DNA from: Persicaria tinctoria
Lineage: Eukaryota; Streptophyta; Magnoliopsida; Caryophyllales; Polygonaceae
NCBI GenBank assembly: GCA_037127255.1
Contig: JBANSL010000016.1
Coordinates: 5,334,501 to 5,398,500, forward strand
Length of the DNA stretch: 64,000 nucleotides
Reading direction: 5' to 3'
Part shown: in pieces, positions 12,981-24,121 of the stretch
Numbering within the stretch: position 1 is the stretch's first letter
Layout of the letters: every line of letters begins with the position of its first letter
Program-made: the position numbers and the translations under genes
The notes under the pieces: generated by a model
The model's database searches: none
What the model was told of the DNA's origin: nothing
Seen by the model: only the letters and a program-made list of their open reading frames with translations

Positions 12981-14136
12981 CTTCGATTGTGAATTGCAGG
13001 GAAGAGACTCGAATGTATTTGAATTAGCCGGTGAATTAGGGTTTTGGATTTGCAGATGAAGAAGATAGGCAACTGGTTCTTTGGGAGTGGGCGGAGGAAA
13101 GAAAATACCAGGATTTTAAGGGAGGATAGTTAAATTGAAATTGCAAAATATATCCCAAACTTTGCAATTAGTTACACTCCATGCCTGAAGTTTAAGAAAT
13201 TCAGTGAGAAAATTAGCACAAGTAATGAATGCAATTAATATGCTAATTTTTTTAAGTTATGTATGTGCCATGTTATCATTTTTTTTTTTATAGACAAAAT
13301 TGTGGTGATATAATTTAACATCACCTATAAAGGTTGGGAGATTTAGCTTACATTTGAAAGGTGGAGATATGTTTTTAACACCTCTTAAAAGGTTGGATTA
13401 TTTTAATTAATTTTACCTTTTTTATTATTATTAGGGTTCTTGAAATTTTGGGATTTAACTTTAGATTTTGGAATGGTTGATGAAATTAAGGGTATAAGCA
13501 GATTGAGTCATGTGCAGTTAATTGACATAGTGTGTTATTTAATTGAGTTCATAAGGTTTTGATTGGTAAATGGTGATCTAAGATTATGGGTGTTGTTAAA
13601 TACACCGTAAATCCCCTGTTGTAAAGCCACGAACGCGCACCGCGTTTAATTAGACGTGGTATAATTTTTAATTAAGCCTGCTTTTAATCGTCTTTAGGGG
13701 GGATAATAAGTGTACTTCGAAACTAGTCCCCGTCCAAACCGTCGTGGTGATTTTACAGTGTATTTAGTTTTTGCTTTAAAATCATTATTATTCAAACAAT
13801 GTAGCCTTGATGTGAACAAATATTATCGCACTCTTTCATATCTGAGTAAATCGTTCACTCAACTATATAACTTTAAGGTTCAAAACATATTGCATAATTA
13901 TATAACATCCACCATTTTAAGATAATGTAATAAATATAACTTTGTAGTTGATCTTATATATTCTGCACTGAAACCAAAAGATAGTGCTATAAATGAAATA
14001 AATACTGTACCAGCAACACTACGTCGCTCATCGATATTTAAAGTGGTGAATAAATATCGTTAAGTGTCTAAACCTTAAAATGGCAATAAGCCTTACAAAA
14101 ATCACAAAACAATATTTTTATTCACCATATAATCAA
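12981..14136. other. AT-rich intergenic DNA
   Basis: Upstream flank of NSN1, then AT-rich DNA without supportable genes. A probable short terminal-inverted-repeat element spans about 13597-13765: its left end TAAATACACCGTAAAT is nearly the reverse complement of the right end ATTTTACAGTGTATTTA. Its target duplication was not resolved. Confidence 0.5.
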
Positions 14137-15390
14137 GAGTAAATTACACATAACCACCCGTAAATTATGGTACTTTTCACATAATCACCCATAAAAAATT
14201 AAATTACAGTAAACCACCCATAAATTTAATTTGTTTTCATATGACCACCCACAAATTAAACCTCTATTTGTTTTGTTTAAAAAGATTAAAATACCCTTAA
14301 TTCAAGATTATTTATATTTAATGCAATGATTTGTTTTAATAATACTTCCCATTTGTTAAATAATCCGGTTTTACTTTTACCCTTTTAAAAAAGGATAAAT
14401 TATAATAAAATTATTCATGTTCGGCTAATTTGTCAAATGATATGTACGTATAAGCTTAGCTTATTTTTTAAATGATATGGTTTGTAATTTAAGATATGAG
14501 CTAATTCACCCTTCTTTTGAAGAAATCATCTTGTTTTATTTTAGATTTTATCCCTATCTTATTCAACATTTGAAGGAGATGAGACTGTTAGGAGCTATTG
14601 CAAGCCTTGACTCTTCACATTGCAAATCCAATTTAGATATATATTGGTTGGAGTATTTAGGGGGGGGGGGGGTTTGAATTCCATTCCATTTTAATTATAA
14701 TTCAATTATTTACTTCGGTTTATGTGAGCGGTTGATTGTACAATTAACTAAAAATCCCACAAAAAATGAGGTAAAATGGTAATTTAACAAAATAATCACA
14801 TACATCGAGATAAAGCTATTACATTATACTCCCTCTGTTAATTAAAACTTGTCATTTACTATTAATGCACGTGTTTTTAGAATGATAAAAACTATATAAA
14901 ATATTAACATTTTTTTACATTTGATTTTATAAATTTATACTTAATTATAATAAGTATGAAATTATTAAAAAAAATTGTTAAAAAAGTTAATATTTTATAT
15001 AGTTTTTAACACCTCAAAAAGCATGCGTGAATAGTTTTAATTAACAGAGGGAGTATATAATTAATAAATTATGGAATCCAAACACACCCTTAATTTATCT
15101 TAAATTTTTTGTTTACCAAATACGACTTTTTCTATTTTACATTATAAACATAATATAATTGGTAACCAAACACCTACTTATATACATGCAACATCTTTCC
15201 TTTACAAAGTACAAACAAATAAGCTTGAATTAGAGGTATTTTAGTGGTTTTAAACAAAACAAATAGAAGTTTATAGTGTGTGGGTGGTTATATGAAAACA
15301 AATTAAATTTAGGGGTGGTTTACTGTAATTTAAGTTTTTATGGATGGTTATGTGAAAAGTACCATAATTTACGGGTAGGTGTAATTACCC
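14137..15390. mobile_element. Non-autonomous Mutator-like element with long terminal inverted repeats
   Basis: The 1,254-bp element is flanked by the perfect 9-bp duplication TATAATCAA (14128-14136 and 15391-15399), the size typical of the Mutator superfamily. Its ends form long imperfect inverted repeats of roughly 140 bp, rich in CCACCC/GGGTGG modules: the segment about 14137-14280 reads as the reverse complement of about 15235-15390. It has no transposase reading frame. It contains a nested Stowaway MITE (14829-15053) and a 13-G run (14660-14672). Confidence 0.85.
14829..15053. mobile_element. Stowaway-type MITE nested in the Mutator-like element
   Basis: The terminal inverted repeats begin CTCCCTCTGTTAATTAAAAC and end in the matching reverse complement, flanked by TA on both sides (14827-14828, 15054-15055). 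The body is a long imperfect hairpin with GCACGT and ATAAAAACTATATAAA modules mirrored on the other side. CTCCCTC ends with a TA target are the signature of Tc1/Mariner-derived Stowaway MITEs. Confidence 0.85.
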
Positions 15391-16231
15391 TATAATCAAT
15401 GGTGCAAAAGTTTGTGATTTTGATGGTAGATTTGCTTGTTGGTAATATACAACCATCCACCGGTCTTTAAATATTTACTTCGATTATTGATAGTACCTAA
15501 TTTGAAAACATATTTTTATTGATAAATATTCCGTTAGAAAATATTTGATGTTTTGACTTTCTGCACGTATTTTAAGGAGTTAAAAATATATATAAAATCT
15601 TATTTATTTTGATTAATTTTTTTCATACTTTAATACGGAGTATTTATTAGTAATAAGTACTCCCTCCGTTTCCTATTAAGTGACTTTTTCAAGTCATGCA
15701 CGTAGTTTTAGAACGATAAAAACTATATTAAATATTAATATTTTAATAATATTTTTTTCATAATATTATACTTATCACCAATAAGTATGAGATTATCGAA
15801 AAAAATATTTTAAAAATTTATTATTTCATATAGTTTTTCACACCTTAAAAAACGTGCATGAATAGTAAAAAGTCATTTAAAAGGAAACGGAGGGAGTATT
15901 AAAATGTGAAAGAAAATTAATTAAAAGATTAATATTTTATTTAGTTTTTATTTCCTTAAAATACGTGCAGAAAGTCAAAACATCAAATATTTTCGATCGG
16001 AAAGAGTAGTATTTAACGCCAATACTTTGTTAGTGGGTTGTATTTTGTAAATAGAATATGAATAAAGGGCGATTCGAAGTAATTTTTGAAATAAAAGCAT
16101 AGCTTTGTGCAGAATGCTCTAAATAAGGATGTTTTTTTGCAATTTACCCTAAAATTTGTAATAAGAATATAGTCTAGAGTCGAGTCTACAGACAATCGAC
16201 ATCATCAGCTCACTCGTCTCCAATTGCATCC
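15391..16231. other. Intergenic DNA upstream of the zinc-finger gene
   Basis: AT-rich spacer containing the second Stowaway MITE (15660-15896). A further relic at about 15540-16000 is suggested by an inverted pair of CATCAAATATTTTC-like segments outside the MITE. No gene was seen. Confidence 0.5.
15660..15896. mobile_element. Stowaway-type MITE
   Basis: The terminal inverted repeats read CTCCCTCCGTTTCCTATTAA at the left and the reverse complement of nearly the same sequence at the right (…GGAAACGGAGGGAG), with TA on both sides (15658-15659, 15897-15898). The internal sequence is a long imperfect hairpin. It belongs to the same family as the copy at 14829-15053 but is better preserved at its ends. 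Confidence 0.9.
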
Positions 16232-17693
16232 ATGGAAGCAACCTTGAAGTTATCGCCTCCGATTCACGGATTCGTCTCTCCAGACCTCTCCCGCTCTCTC
16301 ACTGTCAAATTGCGTCTCAGTTCATCCCCCAGCACACGCCTCTCTTGCAGCAGCAAACACGGGGTTCGTTTTCTCTCTCTGCTCGGTGTTGACGAAATGG
16401 AGATTTCAATCTCAGTTAAGCGTGAACAGTTGAAATTTGTCAAAATCTTATGCTTCTAATCTGGCGCTTGAACAATCCGAAGTGATTGCATTGGCGCCTC
16501 ATCTTGTCCTGCTTTCCGGTGAAGTGTAATTTCGTATTTTTCAGCGGAGTCACGTCACGGTACAATCGGGAATGTTGTTTGCAGCTAAATGAAGATCGCT
16601 CTATTGATGTGATTTCAATCATATTCACGAGCTTTTTTAGGGCGTGATCGTGACTGTGATCTGTGATTCCTTTGCAGACTGGTGCGTGCTACGCTGGAGA
16701 TGCGCATCGGCAAAGAAGCAGCCTTGAATCGCTGTTCTGCTACGACAAACCAGTTCCGGAGGAGATTATTGAGAAAGCGGTGGGATTGTCCATTGATGAG
16801 AAAGAAATAGGGAGTAATCCCCGCTGCAAATCATGTCAAGCTAAGGGCGCCGTCCTCTGTGTTACGTGCAGCGGCTCCGGTCTTTATGTGGATGCTGTAA
16901 TGGAGAGCCAGGGAGTCCTAGTTAAAATCCGTTGCTTAGGTAAGTTTGCTTGAAAAAATTTCACATTGATATGAATCATGATTGTTGAAGAAATGTAACT
17001 AGAGAATGATGTAAGGTTCTGTAGTGAAATTTACCGGATGCAACAGACGAGTAGCTATGAAAATTGATGCAATTTTATCTTAGATGCAACTAAAACCAGC
17101 TGCCAGAACTTGCTTGAGTATCTGAATAGATTAGTAGGAGGGAAATCCCTTTGGTACTAGATAGTGTTGATTTGAATGATATAGCTGGTTCAGTGTTGAG
17201 TGATATTCATTTAGCGGGTAGAAGTGATAAATGTGAAATTTACATAGAAGGGAAGACATCATCCTTGATTGTCGTGAGGCTGTATATTGTTTAATTTGAC
17301 ACGTATGATTCAGGATTCTATGCTGTTTTTGGTTTCCTCTAATTTATTATCCAATTAATCAATTAGAGGGATTATGATGTGGAGCTACTCCCTGAGGTCA
17401 TCTAACTTAGAAACTGCATTTTCCATCGTTTTGCCCACTATTCGGTCCTGATGGTTGCATTAGTGGCCTTGTTTGGGCCTGTCTCTATGTATGTGATCAT
17501 TGGCTTTGTTGTGGAATTTACAAATTTTTTTATGAGGATGAAAGGAATGTGACTTCTATTTGATGGATTTATTGTTTTTGATCTGGTTATGGTTGTTTAC
17601 TATTGAGTGTATACATTATCTTATGCTCATGTAGGTTGTGGAGGCACTGGGAACATTATGTGTTCAGAATGTGGGGGGAGAGGTCATCTTTAA
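16232..17693 (+). CDS. Small DnaJ-type cysteine-rich zinc-finger protein, predicted plastid
   Basis: Exons 16232-16363, 16678-16939 and 17635-17693 join in phase to 150 codons plus stop. The Ser/Arg-rich N-terminus resembles a plastid transit peptide. The C-terminal half has four CxxC-type pairs: CKSC, CVTCSGSG, CLGCGGTG and CSECGGRG, the CxxCxGxG signature of the DnaJ zinc finger without a J domain. Such proteins (BSD2- and PSA2-related) act as chaperones or thiol helpers in assembly of Rubisco or photosystems. Which branch this one belongs to cannot be decided here. The last CxxC is only a few residues from the stop, which is normal for this group. Intron 2 is about 700 bp. Confidence 0.85.
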
Positions 17694-18745
17694 ATTCAAT
17701 TTGATCATTCTGTAGTTGGTTTTTCATACTGTACCTGTATTTTGTACTGAAGGCTCAGTTTTCTACAAAATGTAATAACTTGGAAATTCTTTTACGTTTG
17801 GTTAATACTTAATATACATCAATTTTTTTGGTGAAGAAGTTGTGCAGATGTATCCCTTTAGCTTATTCTTGGATGGATTCTTTGACATAGTCAAATTAAA
17901 GATTGTTGCAGTACTTGTATCTACACCTCAAGCTGTGTCAGCTGACAAAGATCCCTATTTACCATTGTCAAATATCATCATACACTACACAGAAAATTTA
18001 CTCCCTTAATCCCATTGAATGACGATAGTCCAAAATTAGACAGTACGTAAAACTTACCAATTTTTCTTATTCCCTTTCTATTTTCCCTTTTTTTAACTTT
18101 ATGTTGGTGGCAGTTCTACTGTTTAAAGTTAGAAAGTGGAAATTGGCAGGTACAGTGTCCCCAAATACTACAGCTTAAGCTTTAGATTGTGGCTCTCTGC
18201 TCCATTTGCTATCTTATGCATGTTTCTCAGCTTGATATCTTTGTAGCCCATGTCTACCAACTTCACGGTTTCATCAAGAGGAATGCATTCTGGATTCTCT
18301 GAAAAAGCAACTTAGTATGCCAGTTTTGAAGCTTGAGGCCATTCCATAGCAATTTGAGCCAGCACATTCATCTGATCAGGTTAGTGGAACTAGGAATGCA
18401 GTTTCCTTCGAGATATATGAATTACAATTGAAATCTTTTTTAAGTGCCTTGTTTTTTCACCCCTTCTTTTTTCTTTTTCAATAAATGATTTTTGTTCAAC
18501 TAGCTGGTCAACCAATTTCTGGTTTTTTAGTTGTATATAAACCAACAACACCCTTTTTGCTTGGAAGTAGTTTTTCACGAGTTCCATAAAACTTCACCTA
18601 TTCATGTTGATCAGTTGATCCAATGCAATTATCTACAGTTAGAAGCTAGACGAACTGAGAAGCTAGACGAACTGATATTTTGGCATCTCTTCCTTACTGG
18701 CTCTCTAATAAACTAAGAATGATACTGTTACATTTGTTGTTGATT
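17694..18745. other. Convergent intergenic region
   Basis: This is the 3' flank shared by the zinc-finger gene (+) and the CHX gene (-). It contains a small tandem duplication of an AGAAGCTAGACGAACTGA unit near 18641-18676 and otherwise nothing that could be identified. Confidence 0.5.
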
Positions 18746-21472
18746 CTACGGCTCACTATCAGCAATCCATGCAATCATGGGCTGCCGTTGTATCACCAGG
18801 ACCGAAAACCGGAATTCTGGACCAGCCAACATGTCACCCAGTGTTCCTAGCTCGGCATATTCACTCCAGTCAGTAAACCCTGCTGTGACTTGAGAGTAAG
18901 GGTCGTGCCATCTACCTATAATCACTAAATCAACATCCCCCAACTGGATAGCCACTCTGGTCGTCTCCATCCCATCACACTAACATATTCTTCTGTGAAC
19001 ATTACCCTACTATTGTCCCTCATACTGTACTGGAAATCCATAATGAATCTCACGTCGTCCTCATCATCTTCGCTTTGGAGCCTGAATTGGTTATTGGTGG
19101 CATCATACCGTTCTCTCATCCAGACCATTGTCAATCTCACCCTTGGATGGTTTGCCAGGAGTCGACAGTATGTGAGCGCTTCATGGTCATCAGGTCCACC
19201 GATGAATAGCATCGCTACACGGTAAATGCCATCTCTGTTTGTAGCCCAACAGGTCTTGGATATTTTGGCCCTATCAACAAAGACTCCAACCGCACAGGGC
19301 GCTTCATCCAGTACACGCTTGTTCACTTCCCTTATGGGTGCAGAGCACAGCTCCTCATTCCCTTCGCTGAGATTCCACCGTTTATGGAAGGGAACAATGA
19401 TAAAGCCGGTTCCCTTCTCGTGGGCTAGGGTGCATATGTCGGTGTACATGGTCTTGTATGGCGCTGTGGCCATGAAGTGCTGCACACGGGTGTACCCATG
19501 GTTGCGCTTCTCCATGAAGTTGAAGGCATTTAAAGTGTGTTTTGACAGGACTTGGCGAACAATGGACTTGTGGACTAGATGGATGGGTTCTCGGAAAGGC
19601 ATTGAACTGCCGGTAAGCTTAACGAGGTGAAGAGCAATGATGGTGAGAGGGTTGCGTTTCGAGGGTTTGGATGCTTCCAGAAGGTTGAGGATGCTAGGTA
19701 TGTACTCTTCTCCAAATATGCACACCAGTATCCTTATATTATTGTTTTCAAAGGATTCTTCAATGGTTCGCCTGCTGTACGTGGTCCTGTAACCTTCTGT
19801 CGGGTCATATAATCGCCTTGCAAGTGGTAATGCAAGTTTTGTCACTATCAAAATGTGAAGTATCTGCACCGAATACTGTTCGTTGTTCAATATCTGCCAA
19901 AATTTGGGGAGCAAGTTAAAAGAGGGTGTGTTTCTTGACATTTGACTACTTATAAAAGACACTATGTTTATGATTCGTCGCGACACTATGTTTATGATTC
20001 GTCGCAACTCTAAACTGGTACAATGGTTTCTAAGTTTCTTCAATCACATTGTGTTAAGGAGAGATGGCTTGTTGATGCAGGAAAAAGGAAGACTGTAAAC
20101 GGATAAAGTTAGTACCCGTCCATCCTTCCACAGGAGGAGTGTAGCAATCTCCATGAGTCCTTTGGAACAGACGATAAGAGCAAGTGCAAGAGCTTCGCTG
20201 AATGTTAACTTGAAGAGCATGGATGCTACAATGGTGCCTATAAATTTGCCAACATAGCACATCAGAAACACCAACTCTAACCAAATTGTCTTGCTTGTGA
20301 GTACTCGGAAATTGGCTCGTAGACCGGTGATGGCACAAAGAAGTGGAAGGAATAGTCCAGTTACGATTCCCTCTAGCTTATCTGCCAGGATTGGTCCAAA
20401 TGGTGCATTTGGCAATGACAGCCCCAACAAGTAGGCGGACACGGGTTGATTGATACTCTCGGAGACGAACACCGCTGCAAGGAATATGATAAGAATAAGC
20501 ATCAGGTGGCTCTGTTTCATCTGTTTCCCAACCGGTGTTTGCTGGATAATGAAGATCATCAAGGGCCTGCACCCGAAGAACAAGACAGCATAGTACACAA
20601 AGACGCTTATCACATACTCGACAGGCCCTGCCTTGACTTCCGACTGATACCGGTAGCTATGCATCTCTTGCATAAAGGATTTCATGCCAAATGTATCCAT
20701 GAACATCGCAGACGCGTCTAGGACCAGAGCCACACAGGAAGCTAGTCTGCCTAGCTCTGTATTACTGATCTCGAGACTGAAGACGTCGCTGCTGGTTACG
20801 ATAAAGAAGGTGACAGAATTGAGCATGATGAGGTATGGGGTCGTGTGTCGAGTTGATTCCTGGAGGTTTGCAGCCACGCAGTGGAAGGTGGCAAAACCAA
20901 GCACTACGGAGAGGAAGAAGCCCGAGAATGCTAATGTTACCGCAGTTGATGTCGTGCGCTTGAGAACGCTAATATCCGTCTTGACTCCAACTAGGAACAG
21001 GTAGAGTATGAAGCCGAATCTCGAGACCGTCTGGAGTGTATACAAGGCCACTGGCGGAACCAGCATTTGGAAGGTCCTTGGCTTTATGTACAGCGTTGGA
21101 CCCAGAAGAACCCCAGCCTGTTCTAGCTCAATGCAAAAGACAACATAAGATCAATCGCAATAAACCGAGAAAAGAAAACAAGACCGCCCTCTCGGGTTTT
21201 CTACCTAGGAGGCGACTTACGACAATCTGGGAAACAAGGAGGGTCTGGCCGAGCTGTCGAAGGAAGAAATGGATAGCATGGCTGGTGAAGAAGAGGAGAG
21301 GCTGTTCGAGCAAAAGCAGCGACAGGGGCGAGTTGAGGATGCGAGACGAACGAGCTATGCTCCTCCTGAAGGAATGGGTATCGCCTTGACACACCATGAT
21401 ATCTTTTGTTGTCCCATTTTTTATGGCTCCGAGCGTCCACCAATGCCCTTTGTCAGTAAGAACTTCTTCCAT
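18746..21472 (-). CDS. CHX-family cation/H+ exchanger (CHX15-like), frameshifted near the C-terminus
   Basis: This is a CPA2-family cation/proton antiporter, known from endomembranes or plasma membrane in reproductive tissue or guard cells for relatives. Exons: 21472-21221, 21117-20116, and 19893 to 18746. The ATG at 21472 is followed by the usual hydrophobic start (SPLSLLLLEQPLLFF). Membrane segments include AGVLLGPT, FILYLFLVGVKTD and GLFLPLLCAITGLRANF, followed by a long hydrophilic USP-like C-terminal domain. Exon 3 runs in frame to about 18981 (EEYVS), then the coding sequence continues two bases out of phase (DGMETTRVA … DLVIIGR … SQVTAGFTDWSEY … stop at 18746). Read straight through, the protein ends after 17 aberrant residues at 18925, giving about 740 aa instead of about 799. 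This could be a pseudogene, a truncated functional form or a sequencing error. Intron 2 has a 25-bp tandem duplication (about 19960-20010). Confidence 0.88.
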
Positions 21473-21890
21473 TGTGATCAACCGATTGATCGATAAATCC
21501 TTTCGGTTTTGTCAGCAACGACGAATGGACGAAACCCCATGATCTTTGGTTAGAAATTGGAAAACAAGAAAGCCTGCATTGTGAAAACCAAAAATGGAGG
21601 CTTTCAAGTGCAATTTGTTCAAGCCCTTGAGGAGAATGGCTTAAATGTGTGGGGTTGGAGATGAATAAGAGACAAACAAAGCAGAGATGGGAAAAGAGAA
21701 AAAAAAAAAAGAGGCATATTGAGGAGGTATGAATTATATGAGATTGAGATTGGGATTGCGAGAGATTTAAGCGATATCAGACATATTTGGCATTTTCACA
21801 AATTGCACACACGTTTCAACGTTTCTAAATTTAACCAAGATGGATTTGTTTGGCACGATGTGTACCTTATTAGTAACTTATTTATCGTTT
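21473..21890. other. CHX upstream region
   Basis: 5' flank of the CHX gene, including a purine-rich stretch (GAGAAAAAAAAAAAAGAGG near 21695). It presumably includes promoter and 5' UTR, but no element was recognised with confidence. Confidence 0.4.
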
Positions 21891-22037
21891 TGTTGGAATG
21901 TGGTTGTCCCAAATCTGTTATATAGAGAATACTTGAACATCATATAAGGTTGAAGGGCTACTTCTCTAATTGTCAATTGGTTTTGAGATGTGACCTTGTT
22001 GGGTTTATATGTTATTCGAGTCTCCCGTATGTAGGCC

Positions 22038-22680
22038 CAATGACGGAGACAGGAATCTCGGTCAAGGGGTGCTAAAAAAATTCGTAAATTATTTTTTGTG
22101 TATACTTATTAAGAAGATTTAAAAAAAAAATATTGAAAATACACTAAAATTGTGATTTTTTTAAATGTAAATTACGAAGAATTACTTTTAAAATAATATT
22201 CAAAGAAATATTTTTTTAAAAAAAAATATTGAAAATACACTAAAATTGTGATTTTTTAAAATGTAAACTACGAAGAATTACTTTTAAAATAATATTGAAA
22301 GAAAAGGTTTAATGTATAATTTAAACATAAATATGACATTTTTTAATGAAATAGTTTATAGAAACAAAAAATATAGAGAGAATTTTTAGTAAAATAGTTG
22401 ATAGAAATAAAAAAAATATATGGAGAAATGAAAAAGAATTAATGATATAGTAAAACAAATAAAAAGTGAAGGGGTTGTGATTTGAACCGAAGACCTTATG
22501 ATTTTGATTCTCCTTCCCACCTTCCTTTACCACTTGAGCTAGATAATACTCTTGAATTAAATATCATTAAAAGATGTTATATTACCTTAAAAATACTAAA
22601 TATATTCAAAAAAAAATTTGTATTTTTTTTTCCGCCAGGGGTGCTCGAGCACCCCCAAGCACCCCCTGGGTCCGCCCCTG
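22038..22680. mobile_element. hAT-type non-autonomous element (Tip100-like ends) nested in the TRIM LTR
   Basis: The right end reads, inverted, CAGGGGCGGACCCAGG, the Tip100-like hAT terminus. The left end CAATGACGGAGACAGG is a decayed version. The flanking 8-mers TGTAGGCC (22030-22037) and TGTGAGCC (22681-22688) match at six of eight bases, as expected for an old 8-bp hAT target duplication, and removing the insert restores the LTR reading seen in the second copy at 23030. A roughly 100-bp internal tandem duplication lies at about 22120-22310. Confidence 0.8.
22479..22541 (-). repeat. tRNA-like pol III A and B boxes inside the hAT element
   Basis: On the minus strand an A box (TAGCTCAAGTGG, 22541-22530) and a B box (GGTTCAAATC, 22488-22479) lie about 42 bp apart, as in a tRNA head. 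It is not a tRNA gene, since no cloverleaf closes. It may be a SINE captured by the hAT element, or tRNA-derived sequence that became part of that family. Confidence 0.55.
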
Positions 22681-23346
22681 TGTGAGCCCGCACACACGAC
22701 CTCCCTCCAGCTTGCATTTGACCCCACCGGGCCCAATCGACTTTAACATGGTATCAGAGTCGGGTTCGGCTAGTTGTGGTCTGGGCTCTATCTGGTGGGG
22801 TTGGTGGCCATGACATGTCTCGGGCATTGGTTCCCATTTAAGCGCATGTGGCAAGTGCAACTTCTTGGCTAAAAAATGTCGTTGCATTTGAGGGGGCGTG
22901 TTCGAATGTGGTTGTCCCACATCGGTAATAGAATGCTTGAACAACATATAAGGTTGAAGAGTTAATCATCTCATTGCCAATTGGTTTTGAGATGGAACCC
23001 CGTTCGGGTTTCTGTGTTGTTCAAGTATTATCCCGTATTTGGGCCCGCACACACGACCTCCCTCCAGCTTGTCTTAGTCTCACCGGGCCTAGCCGACTTC
23101 GCTTAAATGGGAACCAATGGTCGCGACATGTCAACATGGCCAGCAACCCCACTAATCTGAAACCCAGACCACAACTAGCCGAACCCGCCTCTGATACCAT
23201 GTTAAAGTCGACTGGGCCCGGTGGGGTCAAAGACAAGCTGGAAGAAGGTCGTATGTGCAGGCCCACATACGAGAGACTCGAACAACACATAAACCCGAAC
23301 GGGGTTTCATCTCAAAACCAATTGGATATGAGAGGAGTAACCCTTT

Positions 23347-24121
23347 AAAAAAATGTGCATGAATTGTAAAAGGATGTGTATTTTTTGACGGGGTAATACT
23401 AAATTATTTTTAAAAAATTGGAAAATAATAAATATTTTATATAGTTTTTTCCCATTAAAAACGTTTCAAAAGTAAATCAACAACTATTTTGAGAAAAAGG
23501 AGTACAAGATTTTGAAAAACTAAGTGTTGAAAATTCTTAGTCACAATGTACAACTTTGGTTTCATTCGTCATTTTAGTTTTCAATATGATTATTAAGAAT
23601 ACTATTGTACTACCCTTTTCGTTCAAAAATAGACGGATTTTTAGTTAGTAGCTCTGTTTCAAAATAGATTGTCTTTTATGTTTTTCTAGGTAGTGAATTG
23701 TAATAATTTGTATTGATGGTAAGACCATTTTACAGAGCATTTCATAAATGAAATTCGAATGCAGTCTCTATCGAAACTGTATAAATTGAGCGAAGAGTTA
23801 ACATTAGACTAATGGAGCCTTGGAGGTATAAAAATTCAGAAGACTATAGATTAGTCTCAAGATGAATAAAAAGGTAAAGGATTGTTGGAAAATGGCAAGA
23901 AACTTGTAGGAAGCACACCACTAGAGATGATGCTCTTAGGATTAATTTAGTAACCAAGTGTGTATCGATACATATCTGCTTGTGTTGTGTCTACTACGAA
24001 ACTTGCGGTTGAAGCCTGAAGGTGAAGCTACTCAATGGGCAGGAACAGCCACAGTGTGTATGTACTGTCTGTTGGCTTGTTGAACATAGTTGAACATTAA
24101 GCGAGCAATGAAGATAACTGC
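23347..24121. other. Intergenic DNA downstream of the helicase gene
   Basis: AT-rich DNA with a decayed Stowaway-like segment (about 23340-23510: GTGCATGAATTGTAAAAGG and a mirrored ATATAGTTTTTTCCC portion). The right part should contain the helicase 3' UTR. No gene was seen. Confidence 0.45.

Larger units (their letters stand above)
21891..23346 (+). mobile_element. TRIM-type LTR retrotransposon with an extra head-to-head copy
   Basis: The left LTR (21891-22748) starts TGTTGGAATGTGG and ends TTTAACA. Without its nested hAT insertion it is about 207 bp. The primer-binding site TGGTATCAGAG at 22749 matches the 3' end of initiator Met-tRNA. A roughly 150-bp internal region with no genes ends in a purine tract (GAGGGGGCG) just before the second LTR (starting 22901, TGTTCGAATGTGG). 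The second LTR is cut at about 23100 and fused to an inverted copy of the internal region (about 23102-23188), an inverted primer site (23189-23199) and an inverted LTR (23200 to about 23346). LTR and internal sizes fit terminal-repeat retrotransposons in miniature. Outer target duplications were not resolved. Confidence 0.8.

Noticed and set aside
19226..19630. Plus-strand open frame of 134 codons inside the CHX gene
   Set aside because: Shadow of CHX exon 3; no conserved features of its own.
22685..23348. Open frames containing GPGGVKDKLEEGR-like sequence on both strands
   Set aside because: They are translations of TRIM LTR and internal repeats, which are non-coding.
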